DNA of 64,000 nt from Pseudanabaena sp. FACHB-1998 (lineage in GTDB: Bacteria; Cyanobacteriota; Cyanobacteriia; Pseudanabaenales; Pseudanabaenaceae), in assembly GCF_014696355.1 (NCBI RefSeq), contig NZ_JACJQA010000028.1:1-64000 (forward strand). Direction: 5' to 3'. Shown one piece after another: positions 33,811-45,025 of the stretch. A program made the translations under genes and the position numbers. A model generated the notes under the pieces. The model was not told the origin of the DNA. It did no database searches and was given only the letters and a program-made list of their open reading frames with translations. Numbering within the stretch: position 1 is the first letter of the stretch; each line of letters starts with the position of its first letter.

Positions 33811-36405
33811 ATGTTACTTAAAGATAAACCAGAGATTCCGCCATCTGAAGATAAATCGTCAACAGCATCCCTTGACGCAAGCATCGCCGCAACTATTAAA
33901 GTCACGCACAATAGCAGGATTAAACCCAAAGCGCCTTTTTGGAAGCTTCCTTTGAGCTTGTGGAATAATTTGGGCGTAGGTTGGAAATTATCAATTGTAT
34001 TGCTATTTACTTCGGGAATTCCCGTATTATTAGTAACCCAAACCCTCGTGAAATCCTCAGAGGAATCTGCTCTTAAAGAATTAAAAACCTCCGTTAAAGA
34101 AAAGGGTTCTTTCTTTGTATCGGAATATGTAATGTGGACAAATTCGGAAAGTCGGCGTGATGCTGAAGCGATCGCTAAGTCCATTGAAGGAGCCAATCTG
34201 GACTTGAGTGATCCTAACGAGCTAACAGCTAAGCGAACGATTTTACCGCCTTTATTGCAGGTAAGTAGCGAAGATATTGATCCTGAATCCATTAAGAACA
34301 TCAAGTTAATTACCGATAATCGTGGGCGCAGCATCGAAGGGAACACCCTCATTCTCAAGGAAGATTTCACAAAATTCCCCTTACTTGAAGAATCAGACAA
34401 ACTCGTACCCCAGTCCTACAAACAGGATGTTGTGCCAAGTGGTAGCAATTTGGCGAATTTACCGATTATCAAAAGTGCGATCGAATCTGGTAAGCCGATG
34501 TATGGCATCGAATTAGTCAAATCTGCGGATCTGCAAGCTTTAGGTTTAGACAAACAGGCAAATATCGGTATCCGCCCCCAAATTACCGAGGGATTGCCTG
34601 AATCCAAGCAGCCAGCACCCACAGGAACCTATGAAATCGAACAGGGCAAATCAGGGCTGGTGAGTATGGCGGTTTACCCGATTAAAATCAAAGGGAAGGT
34701 CGTGGGTACAGCTGTAGTCGGGGCTTTGCTTAACCGTAACTATGGCATCGTGGATAAATTCACCAAACGCTATAACATGCCAACAGCAACGATATTTGCT
34801 CAAGATTGGCGGGTAGCCACTAACATTCCCTACGTTAACCCCAGTTCTAAAAAGAGCGATAAAACTCGGGCGATCGGGACTCGATCTGCCCGTGAAGTTT
34901 CTGATGCGGTGCTGAAGGAAGGACAATCCTATGTGGGCGAAACGAATATTACAGGCACTAATTACTTAACTTTTTACGCCCCTTTATACGACCATCGTAA
35001 ACTCCTCAATCCCTCTGCTAAGCCAGTGGGAATTGCCTATGTCGGTCGTCCGATCTTAGAAATTCAGGAGCTTTTATCGAGTTTGTCCAATGCAGGCTAT
35101 GCGATCGCCATTATTTCCATTGTGGTCGCTAGTGCGATCGGGATTTTGGTGGCTGCTTCTTTTGCGAGACCCTTAAGTCGTTTATCGGTCTTCACCCAAA
35201 AAATTGGACAGGGTGAAACAGGAGAACGCCTCATGGAAGACGATCGCCGCGATGAAATTGGCGTATTGTCTCAAGAGCTAAACAAAATGGCAGAGCAGCT
35301 AGAAGTACTGATCGCTGAGAAGCAGATGGAAGCCGAGCGGATTGCGATCGCCCGACAGGAGGTTGTCCAAACTGAGGCAGAGTTACGCATCCAAGAGCAG
35401 CGCCAAGCTAAGGAATCTTTGCAACAGCGAGCGCTCGAATTGCTGATCGAAGTAGATCCCATTAGTCGCGGTGACTTAACCCTTCGCGCTAAGGTCACAG
35501 AAGATGAAATTGGCACGATCGCGGATTCCTATAACTCCACCATCAGAAACCTGCGAAAACTGGTATTAGAAGTACAAAAAGCTTCCCAATCATTCCTGCA
35601 TAACGTTTCTCAAAACGAAAAGACTATGCAAATCGTATCGGGAAGCGCATCGGAACAAGTCGCGGCAATCGTCCAAGTCTTAGAGAGTATTCACGAACTC
35701 ACGGAATCCATCGCTGGTGTAGAAAATCGAGCCATTCAAGCAGAATCTCAGGTTTTATCTACTAACCAAGCCTTAATCGAAGGGGATGCCGCGATGAATA
35801 GTACGGTCGCAGGTTTTAACGCAATTCGTGAAACCGTATCGGAAACCGCCGAAAAGGTACAGCAATTGGGAGAAGCTTCGCAAAAGATCTCGAAAGTGGT
35901 CAAGCTAATTAGCGGCTTTGCCAGTCAGACGAATATGTTAGCGCTGAATGCGTCCATCGAGGCAGCCCGTGCGGGAGAAGAAGGACAAGGCTTTGGCGTA
36001 GTTGCGAACGAAGTCCGCGCCCTTGCCCAGCGATCGGCAAAAGCAACCACGGAAATTCGCCAGTTGATCGAAGAAATCCAAGCCCAGACCAATGAACTTG
36101 TAAAAGCCATGGGTGTGGGTACGCAACAGGTTAATGATGGCTCTCACTTAGTGGAAGAAACTCGGCAAAAGCTGTCTGACATCGCGACTTCCAGTCAGCA
36201 AGTTAACCAACTTGTCCGAGAAATTGCTCAAGCTGCTTCGGCTCAGTCCCAAACCTCGGAAGATGTCAGCCAAACCATTCAAAACGTAGCGGCGATCGCT
36301 AATTCTAACTCGGAGTATTCCAAGGATATGAGTGAAGCATTTAAGGAGTTAGTACAGGTTGCTCAAGAGCTACAGGTTAGCGTCTCTCAATTTAAAGTTA
36401 ACTAG
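33811..36405 (+). CDS. Methyl-accepting chemotaxis protein 2 (dCache-type sensor)
   Basis: The 864-residue receptor shares the plan of its neighbour: TM1 (about 52-75), a larger periplasmic sensor of about 340 residues with two Cache-like halves ([37 protein letters not shown]), TM2 (about 425-450), HAMP, a second HAMP-like unit ([17 protein letters not shown]) and tip [20 protein letters not shown]. The cytoplasmic halves of both MCPs are alike while the sensors differ, as expected after gene duplication followed by sensor change. It probably forms mixed arrays with MCP 1, CheW proteins and CheA. Confidence 0.93.
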   Translation: MLLKDKPEIPPSEDKSSTASLDASIAATIKVTHNSRIKPKAPFWKLPLSLWNNLGVGWKLSIVLLFTSGIPVLLVTQTLVKSSEESALKELKTSVKEKGSFFVSEYVMWTNSESRRDAEAIAKSIEGANLDLSDPNELTAKRTILPPLLQVSSEDIDPESIKNIKLITDNRGRSIEGNTLILKEDFTKFPLLEESDKLVPQSYKQDVVPSGSNLANLPIIKSAIESGKPMYGIELVKSADLQALGLDKQANIGIRPQITEGLPESKQPAPTGTYEIEQGKSGLVSMAVYPIKIKGKVVGTAVVGALLNRNYGIVDKFTKRYNMPTATIFAQDWRVATNIPYVNPSSKKSDKTRAIGTRSAREVSDAVLKEGQSYVGETNITGTNYLTFYAPLYDHRKLLNPSAKPVGIAYVGRPILEIQELLSSLSNAGYAIAIISIVVASAIGILVAASFARPLSRLSVFTQKIGQGETGERLMEDDRRDEIGVLSQELNKMAEQLEVLIAEKQMEAERIAIARQEVVQTEAELRIQEQRQAKESLQQRALELLIEVDPISRGDLTLRAKVTEDEIGTIADSYNSTIRNLRKLVLEVQKASQSFLHNVSQNEKTMQIVSGSASEQVAAIVQVLESIHELTESIAGVENRAIQAESQVLSTNQALIEGDAAMNSTVAGFNAIRETVSETAEKVQQLGEASQKISKVVKLISGFASQTNMLALNASIEAARAGEEGQGFGVVANEVRALAQRSAKATTEIRQLIEEIQAQTNELVKAMGVGTQQVNDGSHLVEETRQKLSDIATSSQQVNQLVREIAQAASAQSQTSEDVSQTIQNVAAIANSNSEYSKDMSEAFKELVQVAQELQVSVSQFKVN

Positions 36406-36415
36406 GATAGTCTCT

Positions 36416-39400
36416 ATGTACAGCACAGAAACAGAAATCCAAGATCAGGCATATCAATTTTTTAAGCAAGAAGCGCCTGAATTTTTGCAAATAATTGAAA
36501 CTGGGCTCCTCTCCCTGCGTAATGACCTCAGCACTAATAATATTCACTCAATTATGCGGGCGGCGCACTCGATTAAGGGAGGTTCCGCAAGTCTTAATTT
36601 TGAAGGAATTAAATCGATCGCCCATCGCTTAGAGGACATTTTTCGATCGCTCTATCGTTACGAAGGCGAAATTGATGCCGATGTCGAAGGCTTACTCCTC
36701 CAAGCCTATGACTGTTTACGCATACCTCTATTAGAGCAAATTCAAACAGGTCGATATAGCGAACAGGTTGCCCTAGAAGCCGCAGAGCCAATCTTTGAAG
36801 TGCTCAGTCTCTATTTTGGCAGTGTGGATGAAGATGCGGAGTTACCTACCGCCGCCGAATTAGGGGTGGACATCGTGCAGATTGTCTTTGAGGGTGATGT
36901 GCAGCAGGGGATCTTACGTCTCCAAAATGTCCTCGCTAATCCCGAAGGGGTTCCTGTCACGGGAGAAATTAGAGCGCAAGTGGAAGTATTTAGCGGCATT
37001 GGTGAATTACTAAATTTAGCGGGATTTAAGGCGATCGCCAACGCCACGATTAAGGCTCTAGAAAATCATCTTGATGATCCTGTATTGGTGGGCAAAGTGG
37101 CTGTGGCTAATTTTGAAGCAGCACGCGCTCAGGTTTTAGCAGGCGATCGCACTGATGGCGGTCAGCCTAGTGCTGAATTAATTGCCCTTGCCCCCCCTAC
37201 GCCTGTAGATAGCGAAGCCGTCTCCACCCTATCTCAACTTCCTGATTCAGAAAATAATAGCCTAATTGAATCAGTGGATTTGGATACTTTTGCCGATTTT
37301 GATGAAATTAATTCGATTCTAGAATCTAATCAGTTTGAAGATAATTACAGTCTGGAGTTACTAGAATCAACTGAAGAACTTGATGAACTTGATGAACTTG
37401 ATGAACTTGATGAATTAATTGGAGAACCTCAGAGTTATGATAATCAGAATGATTTTAATAATTTAGACTACAACCTATTAGATCAGAACTTTGATATTTT
37501 AACGGAAGACTTCCAAACTCTTCCAGAGCAGGAAACGGGTGGTATTGAAGCATCCAAATTGGAGGAGCTAGATTCCATATTTAGTGCTATTGAGATTGAC
37601 AAAGAGATTGACAAAGAGATTGACAAAAAGGCAAGTATCAAAACTGTAGATCCCAAAACAACAGTTAAGGCTCCCGAAAATGTAGCCCCCTATATTTCGG
37701 AAACCATAAAAGTTGATTTGAGTAGGCTCGATCGCTTAAATAATTCATCTAGCGAATTGGTAACTCAAGAAAATGCTTCGATTCTACAAAATCAACAACT
37801 ACAAGCCAAAATTGAACGCCTACAAAAACAATTTAAAGGTTTCGATCATCTCTCCAAAAATCTCCAAACTTGGCTCGATAAAGCGCAGCGATCGCAGGTC
37901 AAAACCCAAGACTTTAGTGCAGTTACTTCACAACTTACAGCCTTTAATACTAATTTCCAATCCCAGACTTTGCCTAATTCATCGAATCTATTAGCAGATT
38001 TCGATCCATTACAAATGGATTCTTACAACCGCTTGCATAGTTTCATTCAAGAAGCCCTTGAAGAAATCGCGCAAATGGATGAAGGAATGCGGGATATGAC
38101 GGTTTTAATGCAGCAAAAACAACAAACCCAACGCCGCAAACAACAAATCCTTAAACAATTGCGCTATGACCTGCTGTGGTCAAGAATGTTACCCCTCGGC
38201 GATATCCTCACCAGCCTGCCCCGCATGGTGCGGGAAATGTCGAATAAATATAATAAACAGGTCAATTTAAAACTATTTGGGACAGGAACGTTAGTTGATA
38301 AATCTGTACTCGAAAGACTCTATGATCCCTTTGTCCATTTAGTGCGAAATGCCTTTGATCATGGTACTGAGACGACGCAAGAGAGATTGGATCGAGGTAA
38401 GCCAGTGATTGCTTCCATTGAAATCCGTGCTTACTATCGAGGCAATCTCACTTATATCGAGATCAAAGACGATGGACATGGTATTGATGTCGAAAAAGTC
38501 AAAGCGAAAGCGATCGCCTTAAAGCTGATCACGCCAGAACAAGCAGAAGAGGCAAGTCAAGAAGAAGTTTACCAATTTTTATTTGCGCCCAACTTCTCCA
38601 CGGCGGAGACAGTCTCCGAGCTTTCGGGGCGGGGCATGGGGCTGTCCACAGTCCAAGAGCAAGTCCGCAACCTTAAGGGAGCGATCGAAATCAAGTCAGA
38701 GTTAGGTCAAGGCACGACCTTTGTAATTAAATTACCTCTGACTCTCAGTATTGCTAAGCTTCTAATTTTTAGCGTTCAAGACCGACTCATGGCGATCGCC
38801 GTGGACTCTCTATTAGGGATTGTTACTGTTGACTCCGAAACTATTCAAATTATTCAAGGCAAAGAATTTTTCCGTTTAGAAAATCAGCTAGTTCCGCTCT
38901 ACCCAACTTCTATATTTGCGGATGGCTATCCTCTGCCGCAAAAAAAATTGGACTTAGTAAATGTCGATGACTTTGGCGAAGAGAATCAGACGACGCTCCT
39001 ATTATTTGCGGATGGGAATAACCCGTTTGCAATTCCAATTGATCGCGTACTTAGCGAACAGGAACTAGCGATTAAACCCTTTGGCAAAGCGATCGCCCCA
39101 CCGCCCTATCTCTATGGTTGTACGGTCTTAGGAGATGGAACCCTTGTACCAGTAATAGATAGTACGGTATTACTTTCGCTCAATTCTCCAACCACAGTAC
39201 CTGTTAGCGATTTTAGTAAGCTTGATGAAGATACTACGGGAAGTAGAGCACTTAAAGTTAAACCAATTAAATACAAAACCATACTCATTGTTGATGATTC
39301 TCTGACGGCAAGACAGGCGCTTTATCTTACCCTGTCTAAGTTTGGCTATCAGGTTATCCAAGCCAGCGATGGACGTGAGGCTCTCAATCAGCTATCTCGA

Positions 39401-39631
39401 TCCCCAGAGATCCAAAGCGTAATATGTGATGTGGAAATGCCCAATATGAATGGTTTTGAATTTTTAACCGCCTGTCGCAAGGAGAGCCGCTTTGCCGAAG
39501 TTCCCATTGTGATGCTCACCTCCCGTAGCGGCGATAAGCATCGTGCAGTCGCAAAAATGCTTGGTGCTACAGGCTATTTAACCAAGCCTTACCTTGAGCA
39601 AGATCTGATCAAAACCATTCAAGACTTGTAA
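36416..39631 (+). CDS. CheA hybrid histidine kinase (PilL/PixL type) with receiver
   Basis: I place the start at ATG 36416, ten bases after the MCP stop codon; an earlier in-frame ATG (36359) would overlap the MCP gene. The 1071 residues are: HPt domain with phosphorylated His51 (RAAHSIKGGSA), a helical region to about 265, an acidic low-complexity linker (about 280-430), a short coiled coil, the dimerisation/HATPase part (VRNAFDHGTE about 645; GRGMGLSTVQEQV), CheW-like domain (about 790-935) and a C-terminal receiver with Asp1005 (VICDVEMPNMNG). It is the central kinase for the operon's receptors and response regulators. Confidence 0.95.
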   Translation: MYSTETEIQDQAYQFFKQEAPEFLQIIETGLLSLRNDLSTNNIHSIMRAAHSIKGGSASLNFEGIKSIAHRLEDIFRSLYRYEGEIDADVEGLLLQAYDCLRIPLLEQIQTGRYSEQVALEAAEPIFEVLSLYFGSVDEDAELPTAAELGVDIVQIVFEGDVQQGILRLQNVLANPEGVPVTGEIRAQVEVFSGIGELLNLAGFKAIANATIKALENHLDDPVLVGKVAVANFEAARAQVLAGDRTDGGQPSAELIALAPPTPVDSEAVSTLSQLPDSENNSLIESVDLDTFADFDEINSILESNQFEDNYSLELLESTEELDELDELDELDELIGEPQSYDNQNDFNNLDYNLLDQNFDILTEDFQTLPEQETGGIEASKLEELDSIFSAIEIDKEIDKEIDKKASIKTVDPKTTVKAPENVAPYISETIKVDLSRLDRLNNSSSELVTQENASILQNQQLQAKIERLQKQFKGFDHLSKNLQTWLDKAQRSQVKTQDFSAVTSQLTAFNTNFQSQTLPNSSNLLADFDPLQMDSYNRLHSFIQEALEEIAQMDEGMRDMTVLMQQKQQTQRRKQQILKQLRYDLLWSRMLPLGDILTSLPRMVREMSNKYNKQVNLKLFGTGTLVDKSVLERLYDPFVHLVRNAFDHGTETTQERLDRGKPVIASIEIRAYYRGNLTYIEIKDDGHGIDVEKVKAKAIALKLITPEQAEEASQEEVYQFLFAPNFSTAETVSELSGRGMGLSTVQEQVRNLKGAIEIKSELGQGTTFVIKLPLTLSIAKLLIFSVQDRLMAIAVDSLLGIVTVDSETIQIIQGKEFFRLENQLVPLYPTSIFADGYPLPQKKLDLVNVDDFGEENQTTLLLFADGNNPFAIPIDRVLSEQELAIKPFGKAIAPPPYLYGCTVLGDGTLVPVIDSTVLLSLNSPTTVPVSDFSKLDEDTTGSRALKVKPIKYKTILIVDDSLTARQALYLTLSKFGYQVIQASDGREALNQLSRSPEIQSVICDVEMPNMNGFEFLTACRKESRFAEVPIVMLTSRSGDKHRAVAKMLGATGYLTKPYLEQDLIKTIQDL
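37376..37411 (+). repeat. 9-bp tandem repeat within the CheA gene
   Basis: Four exact copies of GAACTTGAT encode Glu-Leu-Asp repeats in the acidic linker. In-frame units of three codons can change copy number without breaking the gene. Confidence 0.95.
37592..37627 (+). repeat. 12-bp tandem repeat within the CheA gene
   Basis: Three exact copies of GAGATTGACAAA encode Glu-Ile-Asp-Lys repeats, about 180 bases after the first in-frame repeat. Confidence 0.95.
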
Positions 39632-39692
39632 ATTTTTTTGGCGTAGCTTTGCCACGACCAAAAAATCGGTTCCTTCGCCTTAGTTATTAACC

Positions 39693-40151
39693 ATGCTTAT
39701 CAATCAAAAAAAAGAAGAAACACTCAAGTTCCTGATCTTCTCAATGGGAAATCTCCATCTCGCGATGGGGATCGATAGTGTGATTCGGATTATTCCTTTG
39801 CCGCAAATTCACCGTAGTGGTGACAAGTTATTGGGAATTGCTACCTATGAGGGTCGAGAAGTTCTAGTAATCGATCTCTATAAACGGATTTATGGGAAAG
39901 AATCACAAATCTCAAAGGGATTTTTGGTCATTTTTGCAGGTCGGCAAAGTTGGTATGGAATTACGATCGCCTCCTTACCGAACGTCCAAGATGTCCCGTT
40001 AAGCCTTTTGCAGCCTGTGCCACCAGAATATCGCGATCGCGATACGCTTGGTATCGCTAGCCACATGATGCAAGTCTCCATCCGCAAATCTGAACAACTG
40101 CAAACGGTCTTTCTATTAGATGGCGAATTACTTTTAAAAATGGCTTCATAA
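39693..40151 (+). CDS. Second CheW-domain protein, end of chemotaxis operon
   Basis: The 152 residues form one CheW domain (FLIFSMGNLHLAMGIDSVIRI; GIATYEGREVLVIDLYKRI; QTVFLLDGELLLKM at the end). It lies 61 bases after the CheA gene. Two CheW-like proteins in one operon suggest a separate adaptor for each receptor, or competition between them; which is not decidable here. Confidence 0.88.
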   Translation: MLINQKKEETLKFLIFSMGNLHLAMGIDSVIRIIPLPQIHRSGDKLLGIATYEGREVLVIDLYKRIYGKESQISKGFLVIFAGRQSWYGITIASLPNVQDVPLSLLQPVPPEYRDRDTLGIASHMMQVSIRKSEQLQTVFLLDGELLLKMAS

Positions 40152-40157
40152 TCCAAA

Positions 40158-40196
40158 TTTTTGAAGTGGCAGCGCATCAAGCCGCCACTTCAAAAA
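40158..40196 (+). terminator. Terminator-like hairpin at the end of the chemotaxis operon
   Basis: TTTTTGAAGTGGC and GCCACTTCAAAAA with an imperfect centre, seven bases after the last stop codon. Confidence 0.75.
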
Positions 40197-40222
40197 TCAC
40201 CCTAATTCGCTGATGTTATACC

Positions 40223-40256
40223 AAATCACGAAAGTGTGGCAACACTTTTGTGATTT
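40223..40256. repeat. Palindrome of the TATACCAA group
   Basis: AAATCACGAAAGTGT-GGCA-ACACTTTTGTGATTT (one mismatch), preceded by TTATACC, near-identical to 23419-23452. Confidence 0.85.
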
Positions 40257-40370
40257 ATAGCTGTGGTCACTTGCATTAGGACAAATCAAAACCCAAGAAA
40301 CGAGTTGCGGCGCTTCGCGCCGCAACTCGTCTTCTGGTTTTGTGTCCTAACAAGACTGACCACAGCTATA
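40256..40370. repeat. MITE-like element, family A (TATAGCTGTGGTCA ends)
   Basis: 115 bp with ends TATAGCTGTGGTCA and TGACCACAGCTATA, inner arms TTAGGACA../..TGTCCTAA, and a GC core GTTGCGGCGC-TTC-GCGCCGCAAC. Relatives are at 43635, 52117 and 53254. Confidence 0.9.
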
Positions 40371-40395
40371 AAAACCAAACCCAGTAAGGTTTTTA

Positions 40396-40428
40396 AAATG
40401 AAGAAATGGCTACGCCATTTCTTCATTT
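40396..40428. terminator. Hairpin downstream of pyrG
   Basis: AAATGAAGAAATGGC-TAC-GCCATTTCTTCATTT ends five bases from the pyrG stop codon on the minus strand. Confidence 0.8.
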
Positions 40429-40432
40429 GGTA

Positions 40433-42136
<1,704 letters not shown>

Positions 42137-42233
42137 TTATTAGGATGCAATGGTTTTTTGCTTCATCAACCATGCTCAACAAAGTGATTATATAGCAGGA
42201 ATCTCATCTCATCGCTTGAGTTATTATTCCCCC

Positions 42234-42268
42234 AAAATAATGGCGGCGCTTCGCGCCGCCATTATTTT
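42234..42268. repeat. GC-core hairpin between murG and pyrG
   Basis: AAAATAATGGCGGCGC-TTC-GCGCCGCCATTATTTT, perfect. Confidence 0.85.
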
Positions 42269-42272
42269 CAGT

Positions 42273-42352
42273 AGAACAAGAAATTAGTCTTACTCCCCCT
42301 CTCCCTTAATGGGAGAGGAATCTGGGGGGTGAGGGTGATATTCGTTACACGT
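42273..42352. repeat. Half-element of MITE family D, overlapping the murG 3' end
   Basis: From GAACAAGAAATT to TTACACGTAAC this matches the right-hand half of the complete element at 62711-62844: the same TCTTACTCCCC, CTCCCTTAATGGGAGAGG and GGGGGGTGAGGGT blocks in the same order. It supplies the last coding codons and the stop codon of murG. Confidence 0.85.
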
Positions 42353-43459
42353 AACCTCAGTTAGTAACTCAACTATTTGCGCGATCGCATTTTTATCTTC
42401 ACTTTGCTGCATGTTTTGAATATATTCGTCTTGACGCTTAGCCAGATCGGCGATCGCCTTCAGCAAACTCTCACTCGTTAAATTTTCTTCAAACAGAACA
42501 GCGCTATAACCCCTTGACTGAAAAGACTTAGCATTGAGAATCTGATCACCACGACTCGATAGCTTGGATAAAGGAATAAGCAAATGGGGCTTGCGTAAAG
42601 TAAGAAACTCAAATACCGCATTAGCGCCCGATCTAGAAACTACCAGATCAGCAAGGGCAAGAACATCGGCAAGTTCAGCTCCTAAATATTCAAATTGACG
42701 ATAGCGAGGATGGGCTTGCAAAGTATGATCGAAGTTACCTTTGCCGCAAGCATGAACGATTTGATAGGTTTGGGTAAGATCATCTAAAACAGAACGTATC
42801 GCTTGATTAATTTTTGCGGAACCCGAACTACCACCAATGATCAAGAGAACGGGTGATTGATGATCAAAACCACATAATTCTCTAGCTTTTTCAGCATTAC
42901 CATTAAAGATATCCGTGCGAATCGGTAAGCCTGTATGCTTGACCTTATCTGCATATTTGGCTAAATGTTTTACAGTTTCGGGGAAGGTAACACAAACTTT
43001 TGTGGCAAAGGGAATAGATAGACGATTGGCTAAACCTGATGAGAAGTCGGATTCGTGAATCACGACAGGAATACGTTGCAGCCAACTGGCAAAGATCACA
43101 GGAACGGTGACAAATCCACCTTTAGAGAAAACAACTTGAGGCTTAATTTTGGCGATCGCCCAGTAAGCATCAAAAATCCCCTTGATTACTTTCAAAGGAT
43201 CGATAAAGTTTTGCCAATCAAAGTAGCGGCGGAGCTTGCCTGAAGAAATGCCATGATAGGGAATTCCCACTTGAGCAACTAATTGCTTTTCGATGCCATT
43301 TTTTGAGCCAATATACTCCACTTCCCATCCATTTTCCTCCAGACTGGGAATAAGGGCTAAATTAGGATTAACGTGACCACCAGTACCTCCACCTGTTAGG
43401 ACAATTTTTTTTGGGGATAATTGTTGATTTGGCTGACGGGGCTGATTACTTGCGCTCAC
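42290..43459 (-). CDS. murG: UDP-GlcNAc:lipid I N-acetylglucosaminyltransferase with repeat-derived tail
   Basis: MurG adds GlcNAc to lipid I to make lipid II, the peptidoglycan precursor, at the inner membrane face. The 389-residue protein has the GGGTGGHV glycine loop (about 23-30), GGSSGSAKIN in the second Rossmann domain and the donor-binding VSRSGANAVFEFL region. The N-terminal 15 residues (SASNQPRQPNQQLS) are a polar extension. The last 20 or so residues (from VTCNEYHPHPP to the end) are not MurG-like: they are read from the family D repeat, giving the peptide SSPIKGEGE and the stop codon. Confidence 0.95.
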   Translation of the reverse strand: MSASNQPRQPNQQLSPKKIVLTGGGTGGHVNPNLALIPSLEENGWEVEYIGSKNGIEKQLVAQVGIPYHGISSGKLRRYFDWQNFIDPLKVIKGIFDAYWAIAKIKPQVVFSKGGFVTVPVIFASWLQRIPVVIHESDFSSGLANRLSIPFATKVCVTFPETVKHLAKYADKVKHTGLPIRTDIFNGNAEKARELCGFDHQSPVLLIIGGSSGSAKINQAIRSVLDDLTQTYQIVHACGKGNFDHTLQAHPRYRQFEYLGAELADVLALADLVVSRSGANAVFEFLTLRKPHLLIPLSKLSSRGDQILNAKSFQSRGYSAVLFEENLTSESLLKAIADLAKRQDEYIQNMQQSEDKNAIAQIVELLTEVTCNEYHPHPPDSSPIKGEGE

Positions 43460-43499
43460 GATGATTAATAGTCTCTAGATATATTGTTAAGCGGAGATT

Positions 43500-43534
43500 T
43501 TTTTAAAAGTGTGGCGAAGACACACTTTTAAAAA
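43500..43534. repeat. Palindrome upstream of murG
   Basis: TTTTTAAAAGTGTG-GCGAAGA-CACACTTTTAAAAA. It lies in the 335-base gap between coaBC and murG, which shows no gene. Confidence 0.8.
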
Positions 43535-43634
43535 GTTAGTTCGTTTTGAGCGCAAAGCGCTGCAATACCGTAATTATTGTAATGATCCTATGGCTATTTT
43601 GAAACAATCAAAGTAAGTGGGCTTAATTAATTGT

Positions 43635-43750
43635 TATAGCTGTTGTCATTCTTGTTAGGAGACAAAACCAGAAGAAGCGAGTTGCGGCGCGAAGCGCCGC
43701 AACTCGCTTCTTGGGTTTTGATTTGTCCTAATGCAAATGACCACTATCTA
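43635..43750. repeat. MITE-like element, family A
   Basis: Ends TATAGCTGTTGTCA and TGACCACTATCTA with inner TTGTTAGGAGACAAAACC and GGTTTTGATTTGTCC arms and the GTTGCGGCGCG core. It is a slightly diverged copy of 40256-40370. Confidence 0.85.
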
Positions 43751-43759
43751 ACGATTAAT

Positions 43760-43798
43760 CTGAAAGCACAAAATAGCTATGCTATTTTGTGCTTTCAG
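43760..43798. terminator. Hairpin overlapping the coaBC stop codon
   Basis: CTGAAAGCACAAAATAGC-TAT-GCTATTTTGTGCTTTCAG, perfect. It covers the final codons of coaBC. Confidence 0.8.
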
Positions 43799-45006
43799 GG
43801 GAAATTCTGCATTAGAAAATCAAATAACCGATGGGCTATTTCTAACTTAGAACTGAGGGGCGTAGATAGATTATTGCCATTTTTATCAATGAATGTAGCT
43901 TGATTGGTATCTGTACCAAAACCAGTTTGGGAACTATTCACAGCATTAGCCGCGATCGCATCGAGTCCTTTACGTTTTAGTTTATCTTTTGCCGCAGTTA
44001 CCACTTCCTCCTCTGTCCCAGTTTGGGCAGCAAAGCCGACTAATATCTGGTCAGGACGCTTATGAGGGGCGAGATCGGCAACGATATCAGGAATATATTC
44101 GAGTTCTAGATTTAAAGGCAATTCTGATTTGGGTAACTTGCGATCGCTAGTAGATTTAGATCGCACATCACCAACAGCAGCAGCAGCGATCGTGATATCA
44201 GCGTTAGGGAATTCTTCAAGCATGGCTTGGTGCATTTCTGCGGAAGTGCGGACTATCCTCACCCCTAGTCTCTCTCCCATAGGAAGAGGGGAGTTAGCTG
44301 TATTTATGAGGGTAACTTGTGCGCCACGATGGATGGCAGCTTGAGCGATCGCAATCCCTTGCTTACCTGTCGATGGATTACCGATAAAGCGCACAGGATC
44401 AATAAATTCGCGAGTTCCCCCTGCATTAACTAAAATTTTTTTTCCTTTCAAATCCTGTTTCCCTTTTGTAAATAAGAAAGATTCTAGATATTCTAAAATT
44501 ATTTCGGGTTCTGCCATTCGCCCAGTACCCACCGCATCACAGGCGAGAATCCCATCCGTCGGTGCGATCGCTGTATAACGTGCATCTTTTAATAACTTTC
44601 CCCAATTCTCCTGCACTGTGGGTTGTAGCCACATGGTCGTATTCATCGCTGGCGCAAAGAGAATCGGACAAGTGGAGGCGAGGACAGTATTTGTGAGAAG
44701 ATTATCCGCCATGCCATAGGCGAGTTTAGCTAAGGTATTTGCGGTCACAGGCGCGAGCAAAAATACATCTGCCCATTCTGCTAATTCAATATGTAGTGGT
44801 CTTCCATTTGTCGGTTGCCAAAAATCAGAATCAGTATAGGCAGGTTGGCGCGATAATGTCGCAAAGGTAAGGGGTGTAACAAATTCCGCCGCCGATCGCG
44901 TCATGATCACCCGTACTTCGATACCGCGTTTGGCAAGGCTAGAAACTACTTCACAAACTTTATAGGCGGCAATACCTCCAGAGATTCCAATTAATACATG
45001 ATTCAT
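43795..45006 (-). CDS. coaBC: Bifunctional PPC decarboxylase / PPC synthase with repeat-derived segment
   Basis: The 403-residue enzyme makes 4'-phosphopantetheine for coenzyme A in two steps. The N-terminal CoaC domain (about 1-180) is a flavoprotein with GISGGIAAYK, a catalytic His in RPLHIELAEWAD and PAMNTTMW; the C-terminal CoaB domain (about 190-400) has NAGGTREFIDPVRFIGNPSTGKQG and AAAVGDVR. Between strands of CoaB a segment NSPLPMGERLGVRIV is encoded by DNA matching the family D repeat (44258-44295). Length there is close to that of other CoaB proteins, so the repeat replaced rather than merely added sequence. Confidence 0.95.
   Translation of the reverse strand: MNHVLIGISGGIAAYKVCEVVSSLAKRGIEVRVIMTRSAAEFVTPLTFATLSRQPAYTDSDFWQPTNGRPLHIELAEWADVFLLAPVTANTLAKLAYGMADNLLTNTVLASTCPILFAPAMNTTMWLQPTVQENWGKLLKDARYTAIAPTDGILACDAVGTGRMAEPEIILEYLESFLFTKGKQDLKGKKILVNAGGTREFIDPVRFIGNPSTGKQGIAIAQAAIHRGAQVTLINTANSPLPMGERLGVRIVRTSAEMHQAMLEEFPNADITIAAAAVGDVRSKSTSDRKLPKSELPLNLELEYIPDIVADLAPHKRPDQILVGFAAQTGTEEEVVTAAKDKLKRKGLDAIAANAVNSSQTGFGTDTNQATFIDKNGNNLSTPLSSKLEIAHRLFDFLMQNFP
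44258..44295. repeat. Family D repeat fragment inside coaBC
   Basis: CCTCACCCCTAGTCTCTCTC and CCATAGGAAGAGGGGAG match the left part of the complete element at 62711-62844 (CCTCACCCCTAGCCCCTCTC, CCAAAAGGGGAGAGGGG) and lie in frame in the CoaB domain. Confidence 0.75.
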
Positions 45007-45025
45007 GACTATGTTGCTTATATTT

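Noticed and set aside
36359-36415. Upstream start for the CheA hybrid gene
   Set aside because: Would overlap the end of the MCP gene and add a peptide without HPt similarity; ATG 36416 directly precedes the HPt domain.
43643-43903. 86-aa plus-strand ORF
   Set aside because: Translates a MITE family A element and the antisense 3' end of coaBC.
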